A DNA stretch of 64,000 nucleotides from Oenanthe sinensis (Eukaryota > Streptophyta > Magnoliopsida > Apiales > Apiaceae), in assembly GCA_028671895.1 (NCBI GenBank), contig CM053800.1, positions 17,691,886 through 17,755,885 of the forward strand, in the 5' to 3' direction. Positions 9,784 to 22,722 of this stretch are shown here, one piece after another. The translations under genes and the position numbers were made by a program. Below the pieces are notes generated by a model. That model was not told the DNA's origin. It ran no database searches and saw only the letters and a program-made list of their open reading frames with translations. Within the stretch, counting starts at the first letter, position 1; each line of letters opens with the position of its first letter.

Positions 9784-12700
9784 ATGGATGCTATTTCAAC
9801 TGTTATGAGGGGACCCAAGGCAATTACATTCACTTTTGGGGATTTCGAGTTCATGACCACTAATCATGTGGCAGTCCTAGGAGACAAGAAAGGGGTAGAC
9901 GCTGACTACTACCCTATGATGGAATTCTTGGAGCAGGGTGAGTTCAGGTACATTCTCAAGGCATCTCCTGTCATTAATATGGATGTTTTATCGCAGGCAT
10001 GGAGTTCGGCCAAGGTAGTTGATCCTTCTCAGGATCAACCAGGTAAGATTATGTTTATCTTTGATGACTTCACTTTTGATGTAACTACTGATATGCTCAA
10101 TTCTGTGTTTAAGTTGCATGTTAAATAACCATTTGATGAAACTATTTCTGATTCTGATATTAAGAGCATGTTTAAATCACTAGGTTATTCAGCCAGTTTA
10201 GAAAATATGAGTAAGTTAATTAGGCCCTATCCGAGGAAACAATGGTCTTTTTTCTTTGATCAAATTGCTACGTGTTTTACTGGTAAATGTAGTGGCTTTG
10301 ATGCTATTACTTATCAAATTGGTCATAGTCTCTTATTTGATAAGGTGATCAACATTAGTGATATGTTGCTCACTCAAATGGGAGGTAAATTAAACAATGT
10401 GCAAGAGGGGCGGAAGAAAGTCTACTATCATAGATTTCTTATGATTCTCCTATATCACTTTATTCCTGACATGTATCACTTTATTCTTGACATGTCAATG
10501 AGGTGCAGATGATTGTTGTGTGCAGGCATACAAACAGCAAAGAAGAATATTCTCTGACATTAAGAGAATTGATGACAAGAAGCAGAGTCTACCTGCCATA
10601 AAATATCCACAGGTAATAAAGGTAAAACTCTCAACCTACAAACCTTCTATCTACAATGCTTCATTCTTTGGTGGTGAAATGGTGCATGAAAAAGTAATGG
10701 AGAGTCCTCCTGCACCTACCCAAGTAGCCAAATCCCCCTCCACCAAACAATCTCGAAAACTACAATCCAAAAATAAACCAACCTCTGGTGTCTCTCAAAA
10801 GGCACCAGTTGTAAAGATGAGGAGATTGATCTAAACCAGGCTAATAGATGAGCACAGTGATGAGGAGCTCAACCCTCTAGAGAAATAAGTTATTGAAGGA
10901 CTTTCTTTGCTAAAAGAGGGTCATGATACACTTGATTTTAATCTTGAAACCAAGTCTGTAGAATCTTAAAAGGCTACAGACTCTGCCAAACCTAGGGATG
11001 CACCTCAGGATTCTCAAATTGAGTCTCCTGAGAAATCTTTTGCTCAGATGTATAGACAGTTGAGGAAGGCTCATTATGTGTACACACACAAGCCTATAAT
11101 TGTTACTAACCCTGTTTTGCAGGAAACAGATGCTCTCAAGGCTCCTGCAGAGCTAGACTCTAAAAGCAAGAAAACTCCTAAACCAGAGTCTAATGTTGAG
11201 TCAGACTCTAGACTGCCTTTAGACTCTGATCATGAAACATTTTGGGAAGGAATGCCTTTGGATGCAGCCTCATGTCTGATTGATGAAATCATTACTCTAA
11301 GTGATGAGGTACTACTCTTTATATATCTTTTGGTGGAATCAATTGAAGATCTAGAGAAATATCAGACTCAATCTCAAGTCTTGGATCTTCTTACAACCTA
11401 TGAAGCCCTAAGGAAGAGAATGGAGATGGAGCTACAAATGTCTGCACAGCTATGGTAACAAATCTCTACAGCTACCTCTTCAACTCTTCATTACAAGATA
11501 AAGCAGTTGGGCTCATAGAAGGTAGGACTAATGTAGTTCTTAAAGAAATTGGTGTGCCAGACTTTGAATAGCCAAAATCAAATAAGCCTAAAAAGCTTGA
11601 GGTCCATAAAAGAAGAGAATTAGATTCTGTTGCTGAGTTTTGAACTAAGGTTGAGTAACCAGTTTTTGACTATAAAGCAATTTAGGATAAAGGGATAACC
11701 TACAGAACAATCATTGATTGGATTTTTACTATTCAGCCTCTTCCATGGAAGGTGGTTAATTTTCTTGTTCACAATGTAGGGAAGGTGGCCAATAAGTATA
11801 TCTATCCAAACTATCAGAGTAGATTGGATCAAATCAAGGGCTCTTATTATCATAAAATTGCAAGGAAACTGTTGGATTCCTTTCAAATGTCTTATGCTCA
11901 TGCCATCAATGCAATCCATGCAATGACCTTTCTCAATGACAACGTGGATGCATTAACTATGGGAAAACCACATGAGGTAGCAGGTGTTGAACGGAAGTTG
12001 AAGGTTGGGACTAGTGCATCAGTGGTGACTAGTGAGAAAGATGCTCAGTCCGCCTCACCCACACAAGAACCACCTAGTCAGAGGTTGGGTGATGGTGAGG
12101 CAGGGGAGCATCTTGCTAGGGCCCTCCTGGCAACTTAACAATATACTAATGAGAACCCCAGTGATATGGGAGGACAAACTCTAAAGGATGCTCATGAAGA
12201 CATTCCACAAATTATTCTATCAAAGTCTATCCACCTTGAGGGGGAGTCTCATACACCAATAGTCAAAGATGGTGACACTCAAACTCTGGCTTCTAATGAA
12301 GTCATACTGAAGCAGTCAGAGTCTAGAGTAGACCCTGAGATTGGAATACTGGTGCCAACAGACTTTGGAAAGAAATTAGAAGCTAATAAGGGTTCAGAGT
12401 CTATTGCTGCTCACCCCTTGGTAGAAACCCCCTACCCTTCAGACATTTGAAGGGGTTCCCCTCAATCAAGGTGGTTCAGGTACTGAAGCATCTTATACTT
12501 CTCCCACACCCTCTTCTGTAGGATTTTTGAGTGCACCCTCCAAACTGAGTGAAAAAATAAATGAGGGGCTGACACTGGTCTAGGCGAAAGGAGAGGTAAA
12601 AAAGGCTTTAGAGAGCCTGAGTGAGATTGAGAAAGTGGGTGTCTAACCCCATTGTGAGAATGAGAGACTAGGGTATCCTGAACTTAGCGTTACTTATTGC

Positions 12701-14754
12701 GATCAATAATTTCTTCAAAGTTGGTCCAATGAGTTGAGGCAGGGGATGGATGAAAATTCATTGTTACTAATCATTCACATAGAGACCACAACAACATTTA
12801 GTAGATTATCTAGCAAGGAGAGCAGATAGAGTCATTGAGGCCTTGGTGGATACAACAAAGATTCAACTTAAGACTGCAGAATTGAAGTCAGATGTACCAA
12901 TTCTTATTATGCCTATAAGGGCTAGGCTTCTAGAGTATTCAGAATCTGATCACTCTAGAGTGTACAGACTCTTGTCACTCAATGGAGGAATCAGGGTCTA
13001 TATTCCCTTTTGCAGTTTCATAGTCTACTCAACCACCAGAGTCTATCCTCTAGTTACAAAGATTGAACCTGTTGATGCTGATATGCAGGAGGATTGCACT
13101 TCTGAGGATGATGGACCAGTTAATCCATCTTTTATTTATTTTGATCAGTTTTTTCCTCAATCTTGGGAATCTGCACAACTCAAAGGCATTGATGATAAAG
13201 CTACTTTTGAGTGTATCTTGGCCATTCACCAGTCTGAGAGACTAAAGGCTTTTCAAAAGAAGTCCTTTTTACAAGAACATGGTTACTATCCTGATGGGGA
13301 TGTTGATGCCTCCTTCCTTGAAGAAGACAGAGCTATGGCTGCAGATATTCAGGCTGAGACAGAGAATGTCACTGCATAATTGGCTGGTGTGTTCAAGGAC
13401 ATCTCTCACATTCAAACCAAACTTATTAGTAATGATAATACTACTACTTTTCTCAATGCTCAATTTGACAGAATTCATTCCCTTCAATTATCCAAAAAGC
13501 CACTTTCAAGGATGCTATTGCTGATATCACTGCTAATCAAATCAAACCCCAAACAACAGTCTCTGATCTAACCACCAAGGTTGATTCAGTCATTGCAGCA
13601 CATGCCAACATCTTCTTAGTCCCTGAACAAATTCTTATGGCTGTCATAGATGGTGATGATGTCAAAAAAAGGGAGAAGAAAGTTGGTGATTCCTTCAGGA
13701 GAAATAAAGATGATGTGTGCAAGGATGCTAAACAAAAGGGTGTTAAAAGGAGGAGAGATGGTGATGATGATGAAGCTGGTGATAGTTCTCATGGTCCTAG
13801 GGTCCTGGTGGTGTGCGACAAAAGCAGTCTAAAGTAGCTGTATTAGCAAAAACTCAGTCACACCAGTCAGGGACTGGACAAGGGAAATCAGAATATAAGC
13901 CTGACTCTGATAAGCAAAGAAAAAGATCAGACTCTGATGAAATTCAAGAACCTATTCAAGAACCTACATACTGGCAATGCAGTCAATCAAATTTACAACT
14001 AAGATCTAAAAAGAAGATAGGACTTGGAGGTTTTGAAGAATTTGATATTGATAAAACAACTACTCTAAACAGGGATCCTCAATCCTTGACAGATAAGCAG
14101 TTTGAAAAGATTACACAAAAACACTTAACTAAAGTGGTATCTGCTCAAATTGTTTATAATGATTTTGAAAGAAAGGTGCCAGGAGGTCAAGGAGGTACAA
14201 AAAAAGTATAAAATGAGATGATTGTATTCTTTTTAGAAGGAGGATTTGTTAGATGGATTAGTCAATCAAACTTCATCTTCTTCAAACAGGCTGATGAATT
14301 ACAGTATATTAGATTTCTCTTGCAAATTGCTTATGAAGTTAATAAAAGCAAAGAGGCTGTCACCCATAAATGGTTCAAGGAGATTGACAGGAAGCTTACT
14401 CTACACAGACAGGCAAATCGAAAAATGGGAAAATTTTCTTTAAAATATGTTGATGCTGAAGGAAATGATCAAGACATGCCATTAGAAGAAAAGCAAATCA
14501 AATTTCAAGAAAGTGTGGGTGATTACTTTGGATTTCAACCTATGAGTGAGAACGTTAGTGTTATGATGTTGAGAGATTTAAAATAACAAGAATGCAGTGC
14601 AAATGATCTAAGAGCAGCTTATTATTAAATCAAATGTTCTAATGAAGAAATGAAGAAACTGAAGAAGTATGTTGGTGAAGCTCTTGTTATTGTGGAGGAG
14701 AATATGTTGAAATCTTTTCTGAAAAACAATTCAGCCTTTAAGAAGATCAAGTGA
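9784..14754 (+). pseudogene. env-like ORF (element B), broken
   Basis: It starts at ATG 9784. The N-terminal domain (to about 10500) includes an RKxWSFFFD...F..K.SGFDAI segment at about 10233-10311, shared with D, E1 and F. A Pro/Ser/Lys-rich middle follows with many GAGTCT and GACTCT codon pairs, read as ES or DS. Next come a helical part and an NLS-like KRRRD followed by an acidic run near 13748-13785. The C-terminal helical segment ends at TGA 14752. It is broken by at least ten stops and several frameshifts. No signal peptide is seen. The C-terminal third resembles A, D and F less than the N-terminus does. Function unknown. Confidence 0.7.
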
Positions 14755-14861
14755 GAGGTAATTATCTTCCCTTATAAATTTTTATACTGTTCTAGATTAA
14801 TTGTTTCATTCTTTAGTTTTGACATCATCAAACCTTGATTTATGCTTACATTTTATAAAGC

Positions 14862-14877
14862 ATAAATAGGAGGAGAT
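14862..14877 (+). other. Polypurine tract (element B), altered
   Basis: ATAAATAGGAGGAGAT directly precedes the 3' LTR. One G of the usual GGGGG run is A here. Confidence 0.8.
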
Positions 14878-15615
14878 TGTTAGGAATATATTTATTTGAT
14901 GATATATAAAATACTAGAATAGAGTCTATTTGTAATAAGTATTTCTAGTCTCTGAAATTTTATAATCAGAGTCTAGATAGTCAACATTCTTGTCACTTAT
15001 ACTTAAAAGATTTTCTGTAGAAAGTGAAACCAAAGTCTGGATGAAGATCAGAGTCTAGAAGGTGATCAGGGTCTATAGACTATCGGAGTCTATAGTCTGT
15101 CAGAGTCTATAGTCTATTAGAGTCTATAATCTGTCAGAGTCTGAAGATTTCAGAGTTTATACAGTTGAAGCTGAATTTGGAAGATGATCACAGGAATGGA
15201 AAATCTTCGAAGATAAAGACAATTATATTGCAAATATTCTATGGGAAGGAAAGAGAATTTCAGAAGAAAACTGTCAACTTATAATTTGAAATTCTATTCC
15301 TATTGTAATTTGATTTTCTGTTATTAGTTGATAGACATCTCTCTATATAAACGATCTATGTAACCTAATTGTGTGAGAGTGATTAAAGTCGAATTTTGTG
15401 AGAGCACAGAGATAGAGAGAGTTGTTGTGAAAACATAGAGAAGTTGTTAGGGTTTGTGTACACCCTATGAGAGTTTGTATTTACTCATCAATAATATAAA
15501 TACTATTCATACATATTTTTGTGTTCAATCTTTGTTATCTTGATTTGATTTTAATCAGGCTTAAAAAGCACACAAGTATTCAACCCCCCCTTCTACTTGT
15601 GTAACTGGGAAAACA
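14878..15615 (+). repeat. 3' LTR of element B (738 bp)
   Basis: It begins TGTTAGGAATATATT and ends GGGAAAACA, followed by the TTATG duplication. U3 carries about ten GAGTCTA-type motifs (14936-15150), partly as GAGTCTATAGACT palindromes. The TATA box TATATAA is at 15344-15350. This is the full-length version; the 5' copy lacks about 285 bp of it. Confidence 0.9.
15344..15350 (+). promoter_or_regulatory. TATA box of the family B LTR
   Basis: TATATAA lies in the 3' LTR. The matching stretch is deleted from the 5' LTR, so only the 3' copy could drive transcription, outward into 15616 onward. Confidence 0.6.
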
Positions 15616-15675
15616 TTATGGTATTTTTTGGAAGACTATTGCTATATTAATAAGGCAAAGTAAAGATTTTTCAGT

Positions 15676-16009
15676 ACCTTAAATTACAATTGAATACATT
15701 GTCAAACATGTCTTTGTCTAGACCATTGAACAAAATATTCATGGCCTTTTTATCCTGGAGTACATTCTTTTCATTTTCTTTAGTAAACTCAGTAGTGAGT
15801 TTTGAAATGTGTTTATCCAAAGTAGGAGTTCTATCTAGGTTCACACCTTTGACTAATTTCATGCAAACATGAGTACCTTTCTCTATGCAGTTAACATAGG
15901 AAGGGTCAAGAGAAAGTAGATGCAGATGCAAATGCATTTTTACTTTCCATGTAAAATATTCATCTTTTTCCAACACTCGAATTTTCACACCTGAATCCTT
16001 TTGGCCCAT
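15676..16009 (-). pseudogene. gag: gag N-terminal fragment (element A2)
   Basis: The ATG at 16009 (complement) opens a Sirevirus gag N-terminus beginning MGQKD and including YFTWKVKMHLHL, NCIEKG and KKAMNILFNGLDKD segments. It closely resembles the element D gag start at 36112. Similarity stops near 15676, so the rest of gag and all of pol and the env-like ORF are missing. The PBS and 5' LTR of the same copy lie just upstream on the minus strand. Confidence 0.8.
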
Positions 16010-16055
16010 ATTGACTTGCTCTTGATCTTAAACTTTCTGTATGTTGAAAGCTTAC

Positions 16056-16067
16056 GCTCTGCTATCA
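16056..16067 (-). other. Primer-binding site, mutated (element A2)
   Basis: The complement reads TGATAGCAGAGC, two mismatches from TGGTATCAGAGC. It sits two bases from the LTR, in the expected position. Confidence 0.75.
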
Positions 16068-16069
16068 AT

Positions 16070-17180
16070 TGTTATTTCCTAGAACAATATCAATATATAT
16101 TTATAGAAGGGGGGTTGAATACAAATACTACAACTTTTTGGTTTTGTAGTATTTGTTCTTTATGACTTAAGTATTTATTGTAAATAATAAGAATAATTGA
16201 AACTGAAATAGAAATTTGAAGAAGATATTTAAAAATTACTGATGGATTGGTTTTTCCATCAGTGTATATACTGCTCAAATGATCTAGGTTTAGAAAACCT
16301 ACCTACTTTTTACAAAGTTAGAAAATAAATCAATTGTTCTTATAAAGTGCTCTAAGGCTGAATAGTTGATTCTGAGATATTGTCTAACTTAGTTATTTTC
16401 TAACAATGCTACCACACTTGTTTATATACCACAAGTGTGTTTACAATTCCTAGTACATAGTACAAACAAAAGTACCTATTCTAGGAATGTTACTAATCTA
16501 TGTTTCCTTTCGATCTATTTTCATTATGGGAAATGTCTTCAGTCTTGGAAAGATAGCTTCAATCTGAGTCTTCACAGTCAATGTAGACTGTCTTCCATAG
16601 GTGTGCTTTAGTCTGAAGATTCCTGACAATTTGTCTTCTTGTGCAGTCCCTATCAATTGATAATTTGCTGTTAAGCATATCAATTGATTCTTCCTTGTAT
16701 CCATCAACTGATATTCTTCTTTGATTGATCTTGATATTCATCGATTGATAATAACTGTTGACTTATCGATAGATGTTATCAATGGATGGGTCTTCATATT
16801 AGTCGACGGTCTTTAATCTTTGACTTGGCTTCTTATCAATTGATCTTCTATCCATTGATGTTATTCCATATCAATTGACCACCCTTCACTTGCATAATTT
16901 TCCTATCTTCAAATAATTAAAATTTAACAGTCTAAGTTATACATCAGTTATTGACCTATATCAATCAACTCTAGTATCAATTGATGAGAGTAATATCAAT
17001 TGACTTAAGCCATATCAATTGAAATAGACTAAGTATACCTATGCTACAATCCATATTATCAGTTGATTCAGATAAACATTTCAACTGATAAATGATTTCC
17101 TGATCAATTGATATTTATAAATCTCATATCAATTGATTAGTTACAACAATTAAAATTTCTATGATTCTAAGGTTAATATT
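16070..17180 (-). repeat. 5' LTR of element A2 (family A), cut by element D
   Basis: On the minus strand this matches the 1267-2380 LTR from about 50 bp after its start to its end, with the same motif-rich U3, a TATA box near 16431 and the R hairpin at 16238-16263. The first bases of the LTR are missing because element D begins at 17181. The continuation is not found right of D. Confidence 0.85.
16238..16263 (-). other. R-region hairpin, element A2
   Basis: ACTGATGGA and TCCATCAGT form a perfect 9-bp stem. The loop on the element's own strand is AAAACCAA. Compared with element A, one stem pair is changed on both sides. Confidence 0.6.
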
Positions 17181-18463
17181 TGTTATTTCCTTTAAGTACA
17201 AGTTTATTGGGGGGGAGGGGTTGAATACAAACTTAAAGTTTAAAATAAAGAGAAAACATATCTTTTTAAAATTACTAGTGGATTGGTTTTCCACTAGTGA
17301 ATATTTTTGCTTTCAATGAACCTTGGTCATACAACCATGCTGTTTACCAAATATAAATTGAACTAAGAAAAACAATACAAATATTTTCTATCTTTCTATT
17401 GTGCTTTTCTTGAGTTCTAATGTCGAACTTCTACACTTTTCTATAATAAACAACTAAACTATATATAGTAGTTCATTTCTACTTCTATTTTTCAATCGAC
17501 TGATAAATGTATAAAATACATTTGACAAGGTTTACACTAAAATGGAATGTAGCTTATTTTCACAGTCTTCTTTGAACTTTGTTTTGTTCTAAAAATTCTT
17601 TATCTTGATATTCTTCTTGAAGGTTGTGCTCCTTTGAAAGTCTTCCCAATCCTGGCAGGACTGTCTTCCATTAATTCGGTTTCTGCAAAGATTCCATTCC
17701 ATTTGTCTTTAACCATTTTATGAAACCTTGATCAACTGATAATTATTGTGAAGCCTATAAATCGATCATTCTTTGCTTATCCATCGATGGATATGTTATC
17801 CATTGATCAATTGATGTTTCAATGGATGTTTGATTATCCATCGATAATTTTATCCATTGATTGTCTTGATGTACTTTATTCATTGATGGTGATCAATTGA
17901 TTTGAATTTTGTTGACTTTTATCCATAATTAGAATACTTAGAATATTGTAGAAACTGAATTATTACAATTTTGTTCAAATTTTCATATTATAAGCAACTT
18001 GATTTCTAGACCAAGTTTTATTGAAAGCAAAAACATTCACTAGTGGAAAACCAATCCACTAGTAAATTTTGAAAGTTGTGTTTTGTCTTCAAGTATTTAA
18101 TTTTGATTCTACTTTACAAAGTTTTCTTAGTAATCTTTTTTTCCAAACACTCAAACAATTATAGTACAAACTTGAATCTGCAAGAATTCCTCAAAATTCT
18201 TACGTTTGTATTCAATTCCCCTTCTACAAACTTGTACTAAGTACATAGCATTCATCGAAGTATTACAATCAATTGATAATAAGAATCCTGAATCAACTAT
18301 TACAATCCAATTTATCAGTTGATTAACAAAAACTTCAACTGATAATTGGTTCCCTAGTCAATGGATATTTACAAGTCATATATCCATTTACCAGTTACAT
18401 GAATATACATCAAGTTTATAATTCTAAGTAATTTGTTATCATTATACTATATAATTCCTAACA
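17181..18463 (-). repeat. 3' LTR of element D with an internal inverted copy of its own R-U5
   Basis: The plus strand runs from TGTTATTTCC (LTR end) to ATTCCTAACA (LTR start). 17190-17340 holds U5/R with the ACTAGTGGA hairpin (17274-17298). About 17700-17970 holds U3 motifs (ATCCATCGATGGAT and ATCAATTGAT types). At about 18000-18240 the same R-U5 stretch returns in the opposite orientation, hairpin included (18039-18063). After that the LTR start region resumes. The TATA-like sequence is at 17459-17468. Confidence 0.75.
17274..17298 (-). other. R-region hairpin, element D 3' LTR
   Basis: ACTAGTGGA and TCCACTAGT form a perfect 9-bp stem around a 7-nt loop, AAACCAA on the element's strand. Further copies are at 36349-36373 (5' LTR) and, inverted, at 18039-18063. 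Confidence 0.6.
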
Positions 18464-18479
18464 ATCTCCCCCTATTTAT
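18464..18479 (-). other. Polypurine tract (element D)
   Basis: The complement reads ATAAATAGGGGGAGAT and abuts the LTR start. Confidence 0.85.
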
Positions 18480-18972
18480 GAATATGAGAAATAGGCATAA
18501 ATCTAAGTTGATGATAACAAAAACTCTTAAATAATTTCATTCTAGCATGAATCATAAAATTGACTTGAAATATAATTTTGAGACAAAGAAATCCAAGTAC
18601 CAGTGATAAATGATTTTTAAGAAGCTGAGAGAGATCTTGATTTCTTATCTTCTTCTTCTTCTTTTGAATTCATTATTCCGCCTGTCTTCATTTTCTTTCA
18701 TTTTTCTGTAAAGTGTCCCCTTCAGAATCTTCTCATCCTCAACATTATAATCCAGTTGACAAGCCAAATGATTAAGATCCAGGTTGGACAATTTGTTGAT
18801 TTCTTGACAGATATCAATGCATTTCTCCTTGCCCTCCCTATCCTTATAGATCATCATATAGAATGGCTCATGAAGTACCTTCTTTCTTTCAGGATTCTAA
18901 ATTTTGACTCTCTCATCTCTTTCTAACTGAAGAGGTGCTTCTCTCATGTCCTTCATTATTTTTAGAATGTCG

Positions 18973-20188
18973 TGTTGGACTTAAATCAAGCCTAGCCTAT
19001 GTAATTATCTGTCTTGCTGTAACATAGTTTGCACTTCTGTAATAGTTTAGTGACTCAGATATCCTTATGTAAAATTGCAGATAGAAGTCTACTCAGTTTG
19101 TCTTTTAATTGTAAATGAAATCAAAAATAAAGTCTGTTAGAAGATTCAAGTTGAATCATGCAACAAGACAAAGAAGACTTGTGGAGAAATAAGGAAAGCC
19201 ATCTGAGAATTCTACTAAGGCAATTGATCAGTCGAGAAGTCTACTATTCGAGAAGTCAAATCTATGAGACCATTTCGAGAAGTCTCAAAACACACTCGAC
19301 ATCTCAGTACTCGATCGAGAAGTCAGCCATTCGACAATTCAAGTATTGAAGCCATTTGAGTAGTGTTAAGTGTGAATCATTCGAGAAGTCACAGTTTCAA
19401 GTTTCTATTCGAAAAGTCTAGCCTAATCGAGAAGTCATCAAATGGAGTATACTAATCGAGAAGTCTAGTCATTCGAGAAGTAAATCATTCATAGACCAAT
19501 TGAGTTGTCAGTCACAGCCAGTACTCAATTGAGAAGTCAATCTCTATGACTTCTCGAAATAATTTAAACAGATTACTCGACTGCACCAAGGAGCTATTTT
19601 CAAAGAAAATTGTAGAACAAGTCAGATAATTCTGAAGCTCTATTTTTACAGGATAAGTCAAGCCTGCAAAGATAGAGACAAGTCTACAATGAAGCTGGGA
19701 AGTTAGTCAAGACAAATGATAGAAGTTATAAGGCTGGATGTAGCAGACTGTCACAATAGTGTTAGCTAGAAATAGATATCAGTCAAATGTAAAGCATGTC
19801 TTGTCTATTTCTAGTTATAGCTAATCTATCTTATATGATCATGTGAACATGACATGTTGTCTATATATTTTATGCACAGCCACATTTGATAGATGTCTTG
19901 TGAGTTTTACAATTGTAATCTTTCTAGAACAAGAAGCTGAAGTTCAATTTAAATTTCAGATTGTAGCAAAAGTTCATTCTAATAAAATTAGATTGAAAGT
20001 TACATCCAGTGTTCATTATACTCATTTATCTGTCTGTTGTTCTAACCTAAATCTGTTTCATTTGCTCAACCTTACATTCTAGTTGACAGATTAACTAGTC
20101 CATAAAAATCAAAAGAGTGAAAAAGACTTGAAGTATACATTTACGCCCCCCCCCCCCTGTAAACTTCTAGAACTCCTAATTCCTAACA
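18973..20188 (+). repeat. 5' LTR of element C (1216 bp)
   Basis: U3 at 19220-19560 contains eight exact TCGAGAAGT copies, one reverse copy and several near copies at irregular spacing. The TATA-like TATATAT is at 19862-19868. A C-run follows near 20145 and the LTR ends ATTCCTAACA two bases before the PBS. Confidence 0.88.
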
Positions 20189-20190
20189 AG

Positions 20191-20202
20191 TGGTATCAGA
20201 GC
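20191..20202 (+). other. Primer-binding site (initiator tRNA-Met), element C
   Basis: TGGTATCAGAGC, two bases after the 5' LTR. Confidence 0.9.
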
Positions 20203-20236
20203 AGGCTGTAAACATACATACATACTAAAGATCAAG

Positions 20237-22687
20237 ATGAGTTCTCAGAAGCTAAGTAGCATAAAGATTCCTACATTTGACAGAGAAAATTACATCCTAT
20301 GGAAGAGAAAGATGCTGATGTTCATAAAGGCTGCAAACCCCATGTATCCAGAAATATTAAAGAATGGTCATTTCATGCCAGTAACTCTAGTTCCTGAAAC
20401 TACTAGTGGGTCTGAAGTTATTCCTGCAACTTGGATACCTAAAGATCCATCTCAGTACACAGATTCAGAGAAGGAAAAGGTGTCTCTTGACAACAGCTTA
20501 ATGCTAATACTAATTGAATCACTGGATCTTGTGATGTACAACAATATTGTCAATTGCACATCTGCCAAACACATATGGGAGACTATAGAAATTCTGTGTG
20601 AAGGAACTGGATACCTAAAGTGTCTCAATATGAAGCATTCATGTCAAAACCAAATGAAGGTATAACTTAAGTTTTTGAAAGGTTCAACAAACTGATCAAT
20701 GACCTTCAACTTCATGGGAAGTACTATGAGACAAAGGAAAAGAATATGAAGTTTTTGCTGACTCTTCCAGAGCACCTTGAGCACAAAATCTTTGCAATAA
20801 GAGAAGAGAGAGATCTAACAAAACTTCCACTTGAGACTCTGTATGGAATCCTAAATACATATGAACTTGAGTTCTATCGGAAGAAAGCCATACTGGGAAA
20901 TAGAGGAAAAATGGAAAATGTCTCAAATGCCTTGGTTGCAAAGGAACCATCTATAACTGAAAAGACTGGTACAAGCAAAAAGGTGAAAACTGAAGAGTTT
21001 GAAGAGCAGGAACATGAAGAAAAGGACTCTGTCAAAAGTGAATCAGGAGAGGAAGATTTCTAGACCATTGAAGAACTTGAAGACATGGATAATAAAACCA
21101 TGGCCTTCATGGCGAAGAAGTTTGGAAATTTGAGATTCAAAAGAAACAAAAATTTCAAAACAAGACCAACCTTCAAGTCTTCAAGCAAAGGAAAAAATCT
21201 AGCAAGGAGTACCCACAATTGAGGATACAAAACTGGAACAGTTGATAGATCTGAGATAAGATGCTATAACTGTAATGATCTTGGACACTTTGTAACAGAG
21301 TGTAGAAAACCTAAAGAAATAAAGAAGGATAAAGATTACTTGGAGTTGAAAGCCAAGTATGAAGCTCTCCTCAAAAAGAAGATAGGAAAAGCTTATATTG
21401 TTGAAGGAAAGTGTTGGGATGACAGAAATGAAGATGAGGAAGAAGAATATGGAAATCTGGCACTCATGGCAAACTCAACTAATGGATCTTCATCCTCAAA
21501 TTCTCAGGTACCCTCATTAATCTCTCTTGACATGTCAAATTCACAATATAAGAAAACTGTGGAAGAATTGAGCATTGAAATGTTTAAGATTCACACTAGC
21601 ATGACTGCTGCATATGAGGAAATTGTCAGGTTAGTAAAAGCCAATGATGAATTGACTGCCAAGAATGAAATTTTGGAATTATCTTCAGTAACTCTAGAAA
21701 ACTTGAAACATGAAAATAAGTATCTAAAAAACAAGGTTGTTTGTTCTGAACAAATTGAAATATTTCTTAAAGAACAGATTTCTGAAAATGAGTTAAATAT
21801 CAGATCATATCAAAACTCAACAACTGTTGTTCAAGAGTTTCATGAGAAGAACAAGGAAAGCACTAGGATTGGAGTTGGTTTTAATTATGAGAATCTTAAG
21901 AAGAAGAAATTTGTTTTAACAAGAGGCAAAAAGATTGAAATCCAAGGAAATCCTCATATTTTGAAAAATGTCAAAGAACCAATTTTTAAGAAAGAAATTG
22001 TTGAATTTGATGGAATCGGTATGGTCATCAAACAACAGTTGGATGATGAGGATAAGAAAGTAACTAAAAGGAAAGTGCCCTCTGTTGAAAAAGAAGAACC
22101 CACATTCAAAACCAAGTCCATTCTTGTTCAAACTGAAACAAAACAGAATGGTCAGAAAAATGATACTATGCATGCTAAAAAGAAAAAAGGCAAATAGAAA
22201 TGGAAAAATAGATATCAACAAATACAAAAACTATGCACCTGTTCATAATGCACCAAGAAAGATTTGTAAAAACTGTGGTTCAACAAATCATCTTACTCAC
22301 ATGTGCAAGAAGCCTGTTATTGGAAATGATGAGTTTGTCTGTGGTTATGTTAAACCATTAATGCATGATAATCGTAAATTCTGTGACAAATTTGATTGTA
22401 TGCCATGCAACATGAATATCATGAATACTTGTTTTAGGCTCAAGAAGCAGTTTGTTGATGGTTGCATAAGTCAGAATCTGAACACAAACCCTAGGACTAA
22501 ATCTGACAGTCCTATAAAACATAGAAAGCATTCCTTGTCACCTAAGCATGCATCAAGTTCTGAGAGTACTAATCAAGCTAAAAGTCAGAATAGCAAAAAG
22601 GAGAACAAGCATGTGTAGGCAACTACAAATGCTAAAAAAAGGAATGAAACTCATGTAACTAAGCATAAAGGACCCAACCTTGTTTGG
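20237..22687 (+). pseudogene. gag: gag (element C), broken
   Basis: The ATG at 20237 begins a Sirevirus gag (IKIPTFDRENYILWKRKML and a K..WETIE..CEG segment). A frameshift near 20650 follows, with stops at 21061 and about 21220. Zinc knuckle 1 is at 21262-21303 (CYNC...H...C, intact). A long Glu/Lys-rich, coiled-coil-like part spans 21340-22190. A second frameshift near 22190 is followed by zinc knuckle 2 at 22265-22306 (intact) and a Ser-rich tail with a stop near 22616. It ends in the conserved VWVPK motif at the gag-pro junction. Unlike B, E1 and F, its tail carries no visible LTR motif repeats. Confidence 0.87.
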
Positions 22688-22722
22688 GTACCAAAGAAAA
22701 CTTGATTTGTGTTTCTTTGCAG
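22688..22722 (+). other. Intron-like gag-pro junction segment (35 nt), element C
   Basis: GTACC... to TTTCTTTGCAG, followed by GG. It has the best pyrimidine tract of the five copies. Length is 2 modulo 3. The gag frame stops at a TGA inside it, and the protease frame resumes at the Gly codon after it. Confidence 0.55.

Larger units (their letters stand above)
3166..15615 (+). mobile_element. Sirevirus element B, complete but decayed (12,450 bp)
   Basis: Two LTRs (3166-3618 and 14878-15615), PBS, gag, pol, env-like ORF and PPT are all present. The 5-bp target duplication TTATG (3161-3165 and 15616-15620) shows a single insertion event. Coding regions carry many stops and frameshifts. The family motif is GAGTCTA/TAGACTC, found in the LTRs, gag, the integrase-RT hinge, the pol-env interval and the env-like ORF. 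Confidence 0.93.

Noticed and set aside
15616..15675. A host exon or promoter beside element B
   Set aside because: Too short and AT-rich, with no reading frame or splice context. It is only the flank holding the TTATG duplication.
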